64,000 nt of DNA from Congeria kusceri (lineage: Eukaryota > Mollusca > Bivalvia > Myida > Dreissenidae), in the NCBI GenBank assembly GCA_027627225.1, contig CM051032.1, positions 62,250,637-62,314,636 of the forward strand. Direction: 5' to 3'. Both the position numbers and the translations under genes were made by a program. Of this stretch, positions 48,801-61,394 are shown piece by piece (the stretch's first letter is position 1; each line of letters begins with the position of its first letter). Below the pieces are notes generated by a model. The model saw nothing but the letters and a program-made list of their open reading frames with translations, was not told the DNA's origin and did not search any database.

Positions 48801-50507
48801 TTGGGCCTCCTTCAATGGTCCAAATAGGGCATACATTAAATAGTTACACTATTTTTCTGTTGTCAAGACAGACATTTCGCACAAAGGAGTTTGGATGAAA
48901 TTGTCATAACTTATTGCATGTGTATTCTGGGAATGTCGATGTATTATGATTAAGAATTAATGAAAAGTAAATGTTCATGAATTTGTTTATATACGTTTTG
49001 CGCATGCGCTCATGTCGAATTTAACGAAGGAACACAATACTTATTACTGGAGATTAATTTCAAGTTAGATGCATTTTCTTATCTAGAACTAACATAACAG
49101 AGTTTTATATATAGTTTTATATTTCGAAAGTAAAGGTATGGATCTTTCTAAAGTGACCAGACTTGCATATCTTTCGAACTGAAGTCCGGTTAAGTATTCC
49201 AATAATTTGCATTTAGCCGTGTTTGCATAATACAGCTATTTTTCATATGGGAATTGTTGATTGTTGTTCTTTTGTATTTCTAAACTTAAAAGTTTGTTAC
49301 TTGATAAATGATGTAAATAAACCGAGGATGCATGCTATGAATGGTAAGGTTGTAGTCTTGTGAAATGACCCTCCCGTAAATCGAAAACGATTCTCCATTG
49401 AGTGCAACATCTTCCACAAGCCAAAACAATATACAAGTAATTATGCTATGCTAGTATACATTGATTGCAATACAACTCTTCTTTAATATAACTTCTATTC
49501 AAAGAAATAAGAACAAGTCTTTATTTTTTACCAACAATGTCTGCACGCAGGTTAACAATGGACATTAACATACCGTCTATGCACTCATTCAACGTATATC
49601 TAATGAGGGTAATTTTTTCTTAGGAAATATTATAGGTAAACTATTCATGTTCTTGAAACAAGTGGTTCATTATAAACAAAGTGAAACTCCAGCTGCGACA
49701 GCAGGACAGAACTCTTATTATCAGCACGAGGTCCTGTATTTATGGCAAGTGGCTGATTGGTAAACACGATGACAAGTCCAAAGACATTATTTCGACAGTG
49801 CGATCATATCAGGCAAGTAATTCGAGTTATATACTAACACACGCGTTGCTTTTGCGTAGTTGTAGCTTCGCAAACAGAATATATCATTTATATAATTGAG
49901 TTAAAATTAACCACTGAACTGAGTTCATGTTTTTGTTGTTAGATGCGAAGAACGTCTTACATATGAATGAAGATAACTGTATGAAATGTATGCAGTTACG
50001 TTAATTTTAGAAAATTTCTCAAAAGTATCACGCAACGAGCAAAATACAACTCGCATTATTGAACAATAACTTAAAATACCTATATTATATCTGAGAGTAA
50101 TAAGTTTCTTTACTATAGACGAGTTTTTAAAGAGCGATCCACAATGAAACTACGGTCATAACACATTTGTGCTATATTGCACTGAAACATTACGATGATA
50201 CTATTATTTATTCATCGTAATATTGCGTTTACACATCGTAGTATAGCGTGTTCATGGTCGTATATTTCTCAATTTTGTAATTAAACACATGTCTGAAAAT
50301 ATGTTCCAGTATTTTAAAAACCTGATGCCTTGGTGGATGCTTAGTATACTATTTTTTATAAAAAAAACACACACTTTCATAGGGCATATTTTAACGCATA
50401 GTTTGAGAAGAAGAATACGAATGTTCATTTTCAAACAAGCGTGAGACGAAAACGAAAGCATATTGTAATAAAACTAGAACTCCGCGAGTCGGATGTGTCG
50501 CCTGACG
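48801..50507. other. No gene recognised; one repeat fragment
   Basis: Apart from the R1 fragment at 49680-49790 nothing was recognised. The frame at 49681-49899 starts inside that repeat and is not supported. Confidence 0.4.
49680..49790 (-). repeat. Dispersed repeat R1, reversed fragment
   Basis: CTCCAGCTGCGACAGCAGGA and the following 80 bases match 4612-4695 in reverse. Confidence 0.65.
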
Positions 50508-50960
50508 GGACATAACTCACGTATGATATTAGCAATCATGCCGAAAACCGATCTGTACCTTCCTTTTATATTCCTACTGACACTTCCATAAAGTTTGAAT
50601 AAGATTACACAACGTTTTAAGTTATTATATGCACATGCCTTATTTGAACAATTTTTTAAAGGGGCATAACTCAAGTACGATTAGAGCAATTATGCCGAAA
50701 ATCGAACTTACACTTCCTGTTATACCTCCTAACACTTCCATAAAGTTTCGTAAAGATTGAACAAACACTGTTTAAGTTATTGTCTGCGCAAGACTTATTT
50801 GAAACGTTTTTTAAGGGGCATAACTCAGGTACGAAAAGAGTAATTATGCCGAAAATCGAACTTAACCTTCCTTTTATGCCTACTAACACTTCCATAAAAT
50901 TTCATAATAATAGCACAAAAACTTCTCAAATTATTATCTGCGCAAACTGAAGGGGAAACC
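50508..50960. repeat. About 154-bp tandem repeat (GGGGCATAACTC family), 3 copies
   Basis: Copies start at about 50508, 50661 and 50816 with GGGGCATAACTCAGGTACGA, followed by ATTATGCCGAAAATCGAACT and CACTTCCATAAAGTTT. A GCCGCCGACGCTGCC end follows. This family is familiar from bivalve genomes. The minus-strand frames across it are by-products. Confidence 0.8.
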
Positions 50961-52059
50961 GCCGCCGACGCTGCCAAAAATAACCCCTATATGTCGCCAT
51001 TACTAACATTAGAAATGAATAAATAAAACAATTTTGTGAATAGTTTGGTTATAGTTTGTCTCAACAGTTACATCCATAATATTGATGAGTCAACTGTTTC
51101 TTGTCCATCAGTCAGCCTACATGAACCGGCGATGTGTAAAATTAAGAGAATTCCAACGTGAAAATTGCAGAGGAAATAAGTGAGTTATATTTTATCCCAT
51201 AAAAACTTTGAGGATATTGATAATATTTTTACAGATGCATGTTTGGCGCATGTTTCAGTGCATTTTCTGGCTGCTCCAGTTACTATTATCTAAAAAAAAA
51301 AAAAATACACACAATACGCACGTTACTTTTTTTCGAGAATGTTTGTTAATTGTTGGACTTTTTAGAGGTGAATGCCTTTTAATAGATCTTGTACCTCTTG
51401 TTTGTAAATAAATACATAATTTATAACTAGTACTTGCCAAGCAACACCCGGCCCAATGGGCCTTTATGTCGCCTTAACATTACATTATAAGGAAGTTTGT
51501 ATTTTCATATTTTGCGACATTTTAGGGTATTTAAAATATTGGATATTTCAAGGGACTTTAAAGAAGAAAATAACAACAAAAATGACCGTTCTGTATTCAT
51601 TATTGGACACGAATGATATGTTGATTAAAGTCTTTCAAATCACGGCAGCGGTGTAGTCGCACTGCATTTAATGGTTTAGTTTAATCATTTTAGTAACTTC
51701 GCATAACACTGATTGTTTTAACATTTACAACCTAGAAAACCAAAAGTTCAACAAAATATGTTAACAGCCGTTCCCGTCAGTAATAGCCATTGCAATGCAT
51801 AGATGGTACAGATATGCATAAACACGGGCAACGCACATTTCCTTAACACAATTATATACATGTACCATGCTGGACATATGCGCTAGTCGTGATATATAGA
51901 TATTATTCGACTGTACGAGTATATCAGTTATTATTAAAGGATATCCTGTATGGTTTTAAAGACTATGACAAAGGAACCAGAAATCCGATGGTTTGCATTT
52001 GGACTTATATTGAAAATTTGCACTATCTTGAATGTACAATTTACTTAAACCTCACCAAC

Positions 52060-52502
52060 CAATCTCATTAGAATCATCTCCATTCTTACGCTACTATATT
52101 ATCCGCTGACTGGATCTGATGACTTCGCATTAGGGGTCACGTTCAGATGACCTTTTCAGGAGTCAATCAAACTGTTGCCTTCAAAATGTTGTAGTATAAC
52201 GTCATATATATACCACAAATACTATGCACGAAATTAACGTGAAATTTTGATGTTTACTCGCCTTTAATACCACTATATCCAATGTTAACCGCGTGAAAAT
52301 TAACTGTTGATGATTTATTCCCGAGGATCAGCTGGAAATGCATCACTTTTCAAAAACCGTGGCCAAACTTTGCTGTGCCAAAAGCAATTTCATTGGGCGC
52401 AGCAGGGTGGATGTTTTATTTTTCTTAAGGTCATTTGGACGTGACCTGTTATACGATGTCTTCAGATCCTAACAATGTTAGGATTTGATTTTAATGAGAT
52501 TG
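52060..52502. mobile_element. MITE family M1, copy 3 (intact)
   Basis: Ends CAATCTCATTAGAATCA and, inverted, GATTTTAATGAGATTG, with a 10-base target duplication differing at one base (CCTCACCAAC before, CCTCACCCAC after). Length 443 bases, no coding frame. It is the best reference for the family and shows the uninterrupted site TTTGGACGTGACCTG where copy 1 was invaded. Confidence 0.85.
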
Positions 52503-52522
52503 CCTCACCCACATATATATAG

Positions 52523-52670
52523 GATCTGACACGGGTTGTCATTTCATACTATATTTCATTAAACGAGTTCAGGAATTGTGTTAGTAGGCGAGCCTTTGGC
52601 GAGTTTACTAACGAATTTCCTGGACGAGTTTAATAAAATATGGTATGAAATGACAACAAGTGTCAGATCT
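52523..52670. mobile_element. Hairpin, head of hairpin-led element H2
   Basis: Left arm GATCTGACACGGGTTGTCAT... and right arm ...ATGACAACAAGTGTCAGATC pair over about 70 bases around GCC-TTT-GGC, with a poorer inner stem. It starts 20 bases after the end of MITE M1 copy 3. Confidence 0.8.
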
Positions 52671-52930
52671 TTTTATCACATGCTTTTAACAAAATAAAAC
52701 CCTTCTAATTTGTCCAAAATACGTTGGTAAATCCTCAAAGTTGTGTACTGACGTGACGTCATTTCATGTTGACGACGTCATTTCACAAAAATATCGTCAT
52801 GCGATTGGTCGGTCAAAGAATATGTAGCCAATGAAAACGCTCAAGATGTTATCATACACATGTGGAAGATAAAAATATTCGTAACGGCTATATTAAACGG
52901 AAAACAAGGTATAGCATGTGATAAATAAAT
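52671..52930. mobile_element. Body of element H2 with CRE and CCAAT words
   Basis: Bounded by TTTTATCACATGCTTT (52671) and its inverted form AGCATGTGATAAATAAA (about 52912-52928). Inside are two sites of the TGACGTCATTTCA type (about 52754 and 52775), an inverted CCAAT box (GATTGGTC) and a direct one (AGCCAATGAAAA). These are the parts of a simple promoter, but no gene follows. Confidence 0.5.
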
Positions 52931-53490
52931 ATAACTTCATGTTACATATACTAAAGAAAATTAAACACTGAACAATTTCTAGTGTTGGAACAGATAACGC
53001 AGCTGACATGTTACGTGTTGGTTTATACGTTCAAGATTGCACTTTTACGTCACCAGCACGTTGGGGTTTCCGGATATTTGCATAATGTACATTGCGGTTT
53101 ATTTTGTTAATGAGTCTTAAAAGAAAGGTTAAAGTATCATGTGTGTTTTACTGGTAAATTGGTTACACTCGACGATACATAGCAACATAAACAAAACAAT
53201 AACACATACGTCAAAAGTGTGCTCATGTGAGATGTTTGCAAAAAATAACAATTTAGGTATATACTAATCATTTGCAATTTACGGGTATAAGCAATGCAAA
53301 ATTTCCAAGAGATAATTTTGATACAATGAAAACACCGTGTTTTAAGAATATGCACAGTTTTAAACATAATTTTGAAAAGAGTGTCGTTTTTTATCATTTG
53401 TTTCATTTATGTTTAATATGTATGTTCAAACCTATAAATATATATGAGGCGTCTTGTGGGAAAACAAGACTTAATAAAGTGTCCTATTTA

Positions 53491-54165
53491 TCACCATTGA
53501 AACACTTAAAAATACATTGTTCATACTTTGGCGACCATTTTGGAGGCCATTATGGATTTAAAACCTGTATATAAATACATTTCAGAATACAAATGCATTA
53601 ATAACACACATACTATTAGATAAAATACAACTTACATGCACATGCAAATTAAATAAAATTGTCCAACTGATCACCGTTGAAATCGTTAAATATACATGTT
53701 TTATACTTTGGCGGCCATTTTGGAGGCCATTTTGGTAGCCATTTTGGATTTAAAACCAGCCTATAAATACTTCTAAGAAAACAAATAAATTAATAACCCA
53801 CATACTATTAGTTATAATGCAACTTACATGCAAATAAAATGCAATTGTCCAATGTATCACCATTGAAACAGTTGTTATACTTTGGCAGCTATTTTAGAGA
53901 CCATTTTGGTGGCCATTTTTTTTATTTAAAACCTGCCTATAAATACTTTTAAAATACAAATACATTAAAAACACACATACTATTAGTTAAAATACAACTT
54001 ACATCCAAATAAAGTACTTTTTTTTAAATTTATCACCGTTGAAACAGTTAAAAATACATTTTTCATAACTTTGGCGGCAATTTTGGAGGCTATTTGGAGG
54101 ATTTAAAACCTGCCCTTAAATACTTTTGAGAAAACAAATACATTAATACACATATATTATCATTG
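53491..54165. repeat. About 180-bp tandem repeat (GGCGGCCATTTTGG family), 4 copies
   Basis: Copies start at about 53491, 53671, 53857 and 54033 with TCACC(A/G)TTGAAA, then ACTTTGGCGGCCATTTTGG and ATTTAAAACCTGCCTATAAA. Divergence between copies is moderate. A looser GGCGGCCATCTTGGA word follows at 54238. Confidence 0.85.
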
Positions 54166-54439
54166 TGTATGATTCGGAGTATGTGAAATAACTATAAGGA
54201 TGATATACGAACACAAAAGACCGATTTATAATTGTAGGCGGCCATCTTGGATTATTTCAAAATGCCCAAGGGTGACAAAGTATCATACAACAGATTCTAA
54301 GAGAGGACATATTCCTGAAAATTTTGATACCAAAACATTGTGTGTGCACTCCAAAGTTAGGTTACCCCCTATGGCATCTGGACGATAGCATAACCAAATC
54401 AGTTCCCAATGCATTATTGCATCTTTCTCAAACCTTTTG

Positions 54440-55330
54440 TGCTAGCGATTGGTACACAAATTATGTTAAATATGTATTTGGCGTTCTATTCTCTGTTGTC
54501 GCCTTGAACTATTGCACACTATCTTTCTCTTACAAATCAAAACATGTTGACATTTCTCTAATTGCTATGGAGCAGACAGAAGTATCGAAAAGGATTACAA
54601 ATCAGGCATTGATGATAACGATTGTTTTTGTATATCAAAGGCCATTTTCTTATTTTGCCTTCGATATTAAAACCATATGATACAGAATGTCTAGATATCA
54701 AAGTAATTTGTCACGCAACATGTTGTGTTCGAAGAAATATTAAAACTATTTTCTGTGATTTTGACAGCTTCATATATATATCGTTAAGTATTTTGTGTGT
54801 TTGATTCATTCTTGTTAAGGCAAATCTAACGAAGTTTTATTTACTTAGTAAATGTATTGTATTTATCCAATGTATTGCATAACATTTGAAAACAAGCTAT
54901 TATATTACCTCGTTCTTTTTTCAATAATATTAAACATATTAACCTTATAATATCGACGACCTCATACATGTTTTACGATATACCACTTTGATTTGAGATA
55001 ATTGTAAAAAATTTAGCATGCCATGTAACGATCATTTGTGCTGCGTACCTTTCGCGTTTAAATAGATCACCTGCACATGTTTTTGAAAACGAGCTTCCTG
55101 ACCGAAACATGACCTTGTCCAAAAACCGTGCTTTAACCATTTTATGAAAAAATTAAATTTTATTTCCAAGCAAATGTTAGAGGTAAAAGTTCAGACAAGA
55201 ACTCGTGGAAAAGTAATTTTCTCGTTAGAGTCTAATAGGCAATATGGCATGAAGGTGTATGGTTCGTGTTACACATCGTTCAAGGTTAAATACCTGAAAA
55301 TAGTCGGGCATCCTTAAATGGTCCAAGAAG
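54440..55330 (+). repeat. Repeat block F, copy 3
   Basis: Shares TTGCTATGGAGCA, TTGTCACGCAACATGTTGTG, TTTTCTGTGATTTTGACAG, CTGACCGAAACATGACCTTG and GCAAATGTTAGAGGTAAAAG with the blocks at 42.1 and 48.1 kb. The first half of the D/E unit was not found before it. Confidence 0.6.
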
Positions 55331-55444
55331 GTTTGTAAATTAACATGTTGGAATTTCTTGTGTTAATATTCTACAAATAAAGTGAAACAAAAAACATATG
55401 GGTTACGCAAAGGTGTTTTCTTTACAAATCTTCAGATGTCATAT

Positions 55445-55905
55445 TTAAGGGACTAGTTCACAGATTTTTCATATTAAAAAAAACACTTAATAAATGTTTT
55501 TACTGCAAACACTACAGTATCTGGAATAATCTGAAACAAATATTATATAAAGAAAAAAAAGTTAAATTAAAAATTTTGCCTTCGCCGGGACTTGAACCAG
55601 GGACCTTTGAGATAAAAAAATCTCATGAGTTAACCACTCGGCCATTCGGACTTATACATTAAGCTGTGTATTTTTAACGTTATATAAGTGATACGAGTGT
55701 TTTCCAAAATACCGATGAAAAGCGTTACACACGCTATATAATTTTATCCAGTTTGGTTGAGGATTATCCATAAACGAAACTATATTTCCAAAATATTTCT
55801 TAGTCACGAGCGTTATTTCGCTTTTTTGGTATATACTGTATAATTTCTTTTTTGAAATCTATGACATAATTTTCAATTTGCCATTCTGTGAACAGGTCCC
55901 TTTAA
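55445..55905. mobile_element. TIR-bounded element (M2 ends) with an internal tRNA-like head
   Basis: Left end TTAAGGGACTAGTTCACAG and right end CTGTGAACAGGTCCCTTTAA are inverted with one base different plus a gap. The interior carries a tRNA-like head on the minus strand (55581-55651). The right end has been copied twice more just beyond. The combination suggests a SINE caught in a MITE or a MITE built from one. Confidence 0.65.
55581..55651 (-). repeat. tRNA(Ser/Leu)-like SINE head
   Basis: On the minus strand, GTCCGAATGGCCGAGTGG carries the A-box and GGTTCAAGTCC the B-box. A TGAGAT...ATCTCA stem stands at the anticodon arm with a loop of only T residues. There is no acceptor pairing and no long variable arm, so it is not a working tRNA gene. 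Confidence 0.6.
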
Positions 55906-56045
55906 CTATTGGATCTTTGAAATCTATGACATAATTTTCAATTTGCCATTCTGTGAACAGGTCCCTTTAACTATTGGATCTTTGAAATCTATGACATAAT
56001 TTCCAATTTGCCATTCTGTGAACAGGTCCCTTTAACGATTGGATC
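55851..56045. repeat. 65-bp tandem triplication of the element end
   Basis: Exact period of 65 (55851, 55916, 55981); copy 3 has two changes (TTCC for TTTC, ACGATT for ACTATT). Each unit contains one M2-type end, AACAGGTCCCTTTAA. Confidence 0.95.
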
Positions 56046-56992
56046 TACTAGCAATTGTTCAACGGTAAAACATGTGCTGCGTTTGCTTTGGCTAATGTAA
56101 AAGTAAGTGATTGTTATATATTTTTGGTGAATTTTAGTACATTCTGAATGGAAGTAAGTGCATTACTGCAACACAAGCCCAAATGCAAATGCAAACAGTC
56201 TACTGGTTTATTGATCCTAGTCTTTTTTATTAAACTAAAAAAATGATATCCCCTAACTTTTACTGGTAAAGAAGTGAAACAAAATAAAGAAACGGGTATG
56301 TGTTCATGACAGCTATATCACGACTAGGGCACTTGTCCAGCATAAAATATTACTATGACAAGCAAACGCACTTTGCGCGTTTCTACGCATATTTGAACTT
56401 TAAATAGCCTACATTGCATAACAGTTGCAGGTGGGGCTCCAGTTTAGCATTGTGTTGACACCTTTTGTGTCCTTGTTGTGAACTTTAGATGTTAAAAATG
56501 ACTATGAAGATTCAACAAAACAATTAAAAATAAAACTACATGTTCATAGTGATTTCAAAGACTTTGATTTAAATAGCATCCGTGATACATAGTACATAAC
56601 AAAGAAAGGTCGTTGGTGTTGTTTTCTTCTTACAAAGTATCTTGATTTCAAGGACGTATGTAGATCTACCAAACATAATGAGAAAATACACAAAAAGAGT
56701 GATGTTTCTTTGCCAGGTTGGCTCCTCTGAAAAGTCCAACAACAAACAAATATTATTTTTAAAGATTATTTTTAAACTTGAACATATATGAAACACACAC
56801 CAACATAAAGCAAACATGCAATTGTATTCATTATATCGACATCATTGACGTCATCATCACAATAATTAAAACAGATGAGTTTGCTTTAACATTAAACATT
56901 ATGCCTGGCCACTACTTGAACTTTCCAATAATATGAATACTTGTGTTCAACAGTTTTACACTGGTATGCATATCGCCTTCAAGCTAGTGAAA
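56046..56992. other. No gene recognised
   Basis: AT-rich stretch without supported features. The minus-strand frame at 56569-56817 shows no recognised motif. Confidence 0.4.
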
Positions 56993-59447
56993 ACTTCCTC
57001 ACAAAGATCTCCCCTTTTACACGATATAGAGGACTCAAACTCCTCACAGTGATCTTCCTTTTACGCGATATAGAATACTCAAACTTCCTCACATTGATCT
57101 CCCTTTTACGTGATATCGAGCACTCAAACTTCCTCACAAAGATCTTTCCTGTTACGCGATATAGAGCACTCAAACTCCTCACAGTGATCTTCCCTGTTAC
57201 GCGATATAGAGCACTCAAACTCCTCACAAAGATCTTCCTTGTTACGCGATAAAGAGCACTCAAACCCCTCACAGTGATCGTCCCTGTTACACGATATAGA
57301 GCACTCAAACTTCCTCACAGTGATCTTCCCTGTTACGCGATATAGAGCACTCAAAATTTCCTCACAGTGATCTTCCTTGTTACACGATATAGAGCACTCA
57401 AACTTCCTCACAAAGATCTTCCCTGTTACGCGATATAGAGCACTCAAACTCCTCACAGTGATCTTCCCTGTTACGCGATATACAGCACTCAAACTCCTCA
57501 CAGTGATCTTCCCTGTTACACGATATAGAGCACTCAAACGTCCTCACAAAGATCATCCCTGTTACGCGATATAGAGCACTCAAACTCCTCACAGTCATCT
57601 TTCCTGTTACGCGATATAGAGCACTCAAACTCCTCACAGTGATCTCCCCTGTTACAAAATATAGAGAAATCAAACTCCTCAAACAGATTTCCCCTTTTAC
57701 AAGATATAGAGCACTCAAACCTCCTCACAAGGATCTTCACTGTTACGCGATATAGAGCACTCAAACTCCTCACAGTGATCTTTCCTGTTACGCGATATAG
57801 AGCACTCAAACTCCTCACAGTGATCTTCCCTGTTACGCGATAAAGACTATTCAAACTCCTCACCATGATCTTCCTTTTACGCGATATAGAGCACTCAAAC
57901 GTCCTCACAGTGATCTCCCCTTTTACGCGATAGCAAGCACTCAAACGTCCTCACAAAGAACTTTCCTGTTACGCAATATAGACCACTCAAACTCCTCACA
58001 GTGATCTTCCCTCTTACACGATATAGAGCACTCAAACTTCCTCACAGTGATCTTCCCTGTTACGCGATATACAGCACTCAAACTTCATCACAGTGATCTT
58101 CCTTGTTACACGATATAGAGCACTCAAACTTCCTCACAAAGATCTTCCCTGTTACGCGATATAGAGCACTCAAACTCCTCACAGTGATCTTCCCTGTTAC
58201 GCGATATACAGCACTCAAACTCCTCACAGTGATCTTCCCTGTTACACGACATAGAGCACTCAAACTTCCTCACAAACATCTTCCCTGTTACACGATATAG
58301 AGCACTCAAACTCCTCACAGTCATCTTTCCTGTTACGCGATATAGAGCACTCAAACTCCTCACAGTGATCTTCCCTGTTACACAATATAGAGCACTCAAA
58401 CTCCTCAAAAAGATTTCCCCTTTTACAAGATATAGAGCACTCAAACCTCCTCACAAGGATCTTCACTGTTACGCGATATAGAGCACTCAAACTCCTCACA
58501 GTGATCTTTCCTGTTACGCGATATACAGCACTCAAACTCCTCACAGTGATCTTCCCTGTTACGCGATAAAGACTATTCAAACTCCTCACCATGATCTTCC
58601 TTTCACGCGATATAGAGCACTCAAACGTCCTCACAGTGATCTCCCCTTTTACGCGATATCAAGCATTCAAACGTCCTCACAAAGATCTTCCCTGTTACGC
58701 AATATAGACCACTCAAACTCCTCACAGTGATCTCCCCTTTTACGCGATATAGAGCACTCAAATTCCTTACAGTTATCTCCCCTTTTACGCGATATAAAGC
58801 ACTCAAACTTCCTCACAGTGATCTTTCCTGTTGCCCGATATAGAGCACTCAAACTCCTCACAGTGATCTTCCCTGTTACGCGATATAGCGCACTCAAACT
58901 CCTAACAAAGATCTTCCCTGTTACGCGATATAGAGCACTCAAACTACTCTCAGTGATCTTCCCTGTTACAAGCTATAGAGCACTCAAACTTCATCACAGT
59001 GATCGTCCCTGTTACGCGATATCGAGCACTCAAACTTCCTCACAAAGATCTTCCCTGTTACGCGATATAGAGCACTCAAACTCCTCACAGTGATCTGACC
59101 TGTTACGCGATATAGAGCACTCAAATTCCTGACAGTGATCGCCCCTGTTATGCGAGATAGAACACTCAAACTTCCTCACAAAATCTCCCCTTTTACGCGA
59201 TATAGAGCACTCAAACTCCTCACAGTGATCTTCCCTGTTATGCGATATAGAACACTCAAACTCCTCACAGTGATCATCCCTGTTACGCGAGATAGAGCAC
59301 TCAAACTCCTCACAAAGACCTTCCCTGTTACGAGATATAGAGCACTCAAACTCCTCACAGTGATCTTCCCTGTTACGCGATATAGAGCACTCAAACTCCT
59401 CACAGTGATCTTCCCTGTTACGCGATATAGAGCACTCAAACCATACT
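56993..59447. repeat. 45-bp minisatellite, about 54 units, with higher-order structure
   Basis: Consensus unit AGTGATCTTCCCTGTTACGC then GATATAGAGCACTCAAACTC and CTCAC. Main variants are CAAAGATC for CAGTGATC, CCCCTTTTAC for CCCTGTTAC and one extra T in CTTCCTC. Some variants recur at a fixed distance of 726 bases: 57361-57990 is repeated at 58087-58716. As 45 is a multiple of three, long frames appear in several phases on both strands (LLTVIFPVTRYRALK, SALYRVTGKITVRSL). None shows coding constraint. Confidence 0.97.
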
Positions 59448-61259
59448 CCTCGCAGCGGTTGCTTCCCCCCTTAGCGTTTTTCACTAATCCCTGCTACAAC
59501 GAGTGAAATTCTTCCAGATTTGGAAGGATTTAGGGGAGACCTCAGTGAGGAGATTGAGGATTGATAACGAAGTAGGGGAGACCACTGTTAGGAGTTTGAC
59601 TGACCACTGTGAATACAAACGTGGTCAAAGTAAATGTCACTTGGCTATCAATATTGTTTATCTTTAGCAGGGGAAATTTTCTTGAGGGAGGATGTGAAAA
59701 ACATGATGACAAATTAAAGGACACCGCAAAATACTGATTTAGAATTTGCATCACAGTCTATATAATTATGAATAATAACCATAGTATTTCCATGTCTTGG
59801 TTTTAAATCGAGTGAGTAACCTTAAGTGAATAACCTTACCTTTATGCACCAGGAACCATTGTTCCGTATGTTTTTGCTTACTTTAACTACATGGAAAGTA
59901 AAGGGCAAGCCACAATTAACATTTTCTTAATTCTATAGCTGCGTGTAAAGTCTCAACTGCAATTTATTCCCTGAAAGAAAAATGATTTTATTTTTGTCAC
60001 AATTTATACTTCTTGACTGATTTCATTTGTTTTAAAGGGACACTTTTTGTTTTTATAATGTCGGTGCATAGAACTTTGAACAGTTAGAAAATACTGTATG
60101 CCATAGATAATAGACTTAGGCTAGAAATAATGAATACGTGTTGTAATACATAATTTATAAAATGTTGTTAACAAAAACAATAAAGTTCAATGATTTCCCT
60201 CGATTTGACGGTTAGGTAATGATCAATTACTTCTGTACGTTATCCTTTTACAACAGTATATCACCTAAATTGTCTTTTTTTAAGAATCCTCATCCTCAGC
60301 ATTAAATGATAAAATACATTTCTATGAGCTAACATGTCAAAAACACAACGGTACACAAAAGGGCTAGGTCTACGACAAGAGCCTCAGGGCACAATAACAT
60401 TCAACAAATGATATGATTACCTAACTCTCTAATTAATTTGCTAATCTATATTTTCGACTGTTTGGCATAAATTATACCTGCTTTAATCGGTGTGACGTAA
60501 ATAAGATGTATTATACAGATATTTCATTGGCATTTGGGAACATTCAAATTGTTTTCCTGGAGTTGAGGGCAAATTTTGAAATTTTCAAAATGTTGCCCCT
60601 TATACTGAATGAAAAAATTGACTGTTCAAAGTGACAATGATATCTGTTTTATTACCTACTTCTGATACAAAAACAACAGCATTTAATTGTTTTATTTTCC
60701 ATGAAAACTAATATAATGAAAGCTGTGACTCACAACTACAGAATAGAACACTCATTACCCTGGGTCCTAGCTGCTTGTAACAGTTAGTGGCAGTCAGTGT
60801 TACTATAAAGTTACATTGCGCAACTTTCTGAGGAGGTTGCTCCTCTTTGAATAATGATGATGGCAACATAACGAAACAAAACCATTAAACATAAACAAAT
60901 GTGTTGCTGTTTGGAGGAGCTTGTTTCAGCAAAGTGGTAAACAGTTAAAAACGCTTTGTAATCATTGAGAAAAGTAGGTTAATAATATTTTTTATGTATG
61001 TGTCAGACATTGATATAATTTAATTATTGTTAAATGAAAGCAATGGCCTAAATGTATTTGTTAGGAATGTTATCGCATGCTACAATTTCTTAAGTATGAT
61101 GATCTACGTAAAAAGTTAGGTAATACAACAATTGTTCCAAAGGCTTTTTGGAAAAAGTTAAAACGGTTGCAACTCGGTGTCGGGCTCGCGCAATAGTTCT
61201 GAAATCACCCCTGACACTTCGGGAGAACAGTTTTAACTGTTTCCAAAACGCGTATGAAG
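59448..61259. other. No gene recognised
   Basis: Starts with two GTAGGGGAGACC-type words (59531, 59570). Otherwise unremarkable AT-rich DNA. Confidence 0.4.
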
Positions 61260-61394
61260 TAACTATTATATAAATAACACATGGCTGAGAGGGTGATATA
61301 AAATAATATCAACCCGAGAAATGTTATATGACTTTTCAAGGGTTGATATTATTTATATCACCCTCTCAGCCATGTGTTATTTATTTTATTACAC
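61260..61394. mobile_element. Hairpin, head of hairpin-led element H3
   Basis: Left arm AATAACACATGGCTGAGAGG (61273) and the right arm ending CCTCTCAGCCATGTGTTATT pair over about 46 bases around a short loop (61321-61337). The right arm leads into TTTTATTACACCGAAAA, as in element H1. Confidence 0.85.

Noticed and set aside
55581..55651. tRNA-Ser gene on the minus strand
   Set aside because: No acceptor pairing and no long variable arm; it lies within a TIR-bounded element.
56941..59506. Long overlapping open frames of 60-137 codons on both strands as repeat proteins
   Set aside because: They follow from a 45-bp tandem repeat with period divisible by three. Several phases on both strands are open and variants include frame-changing single-base insertions.
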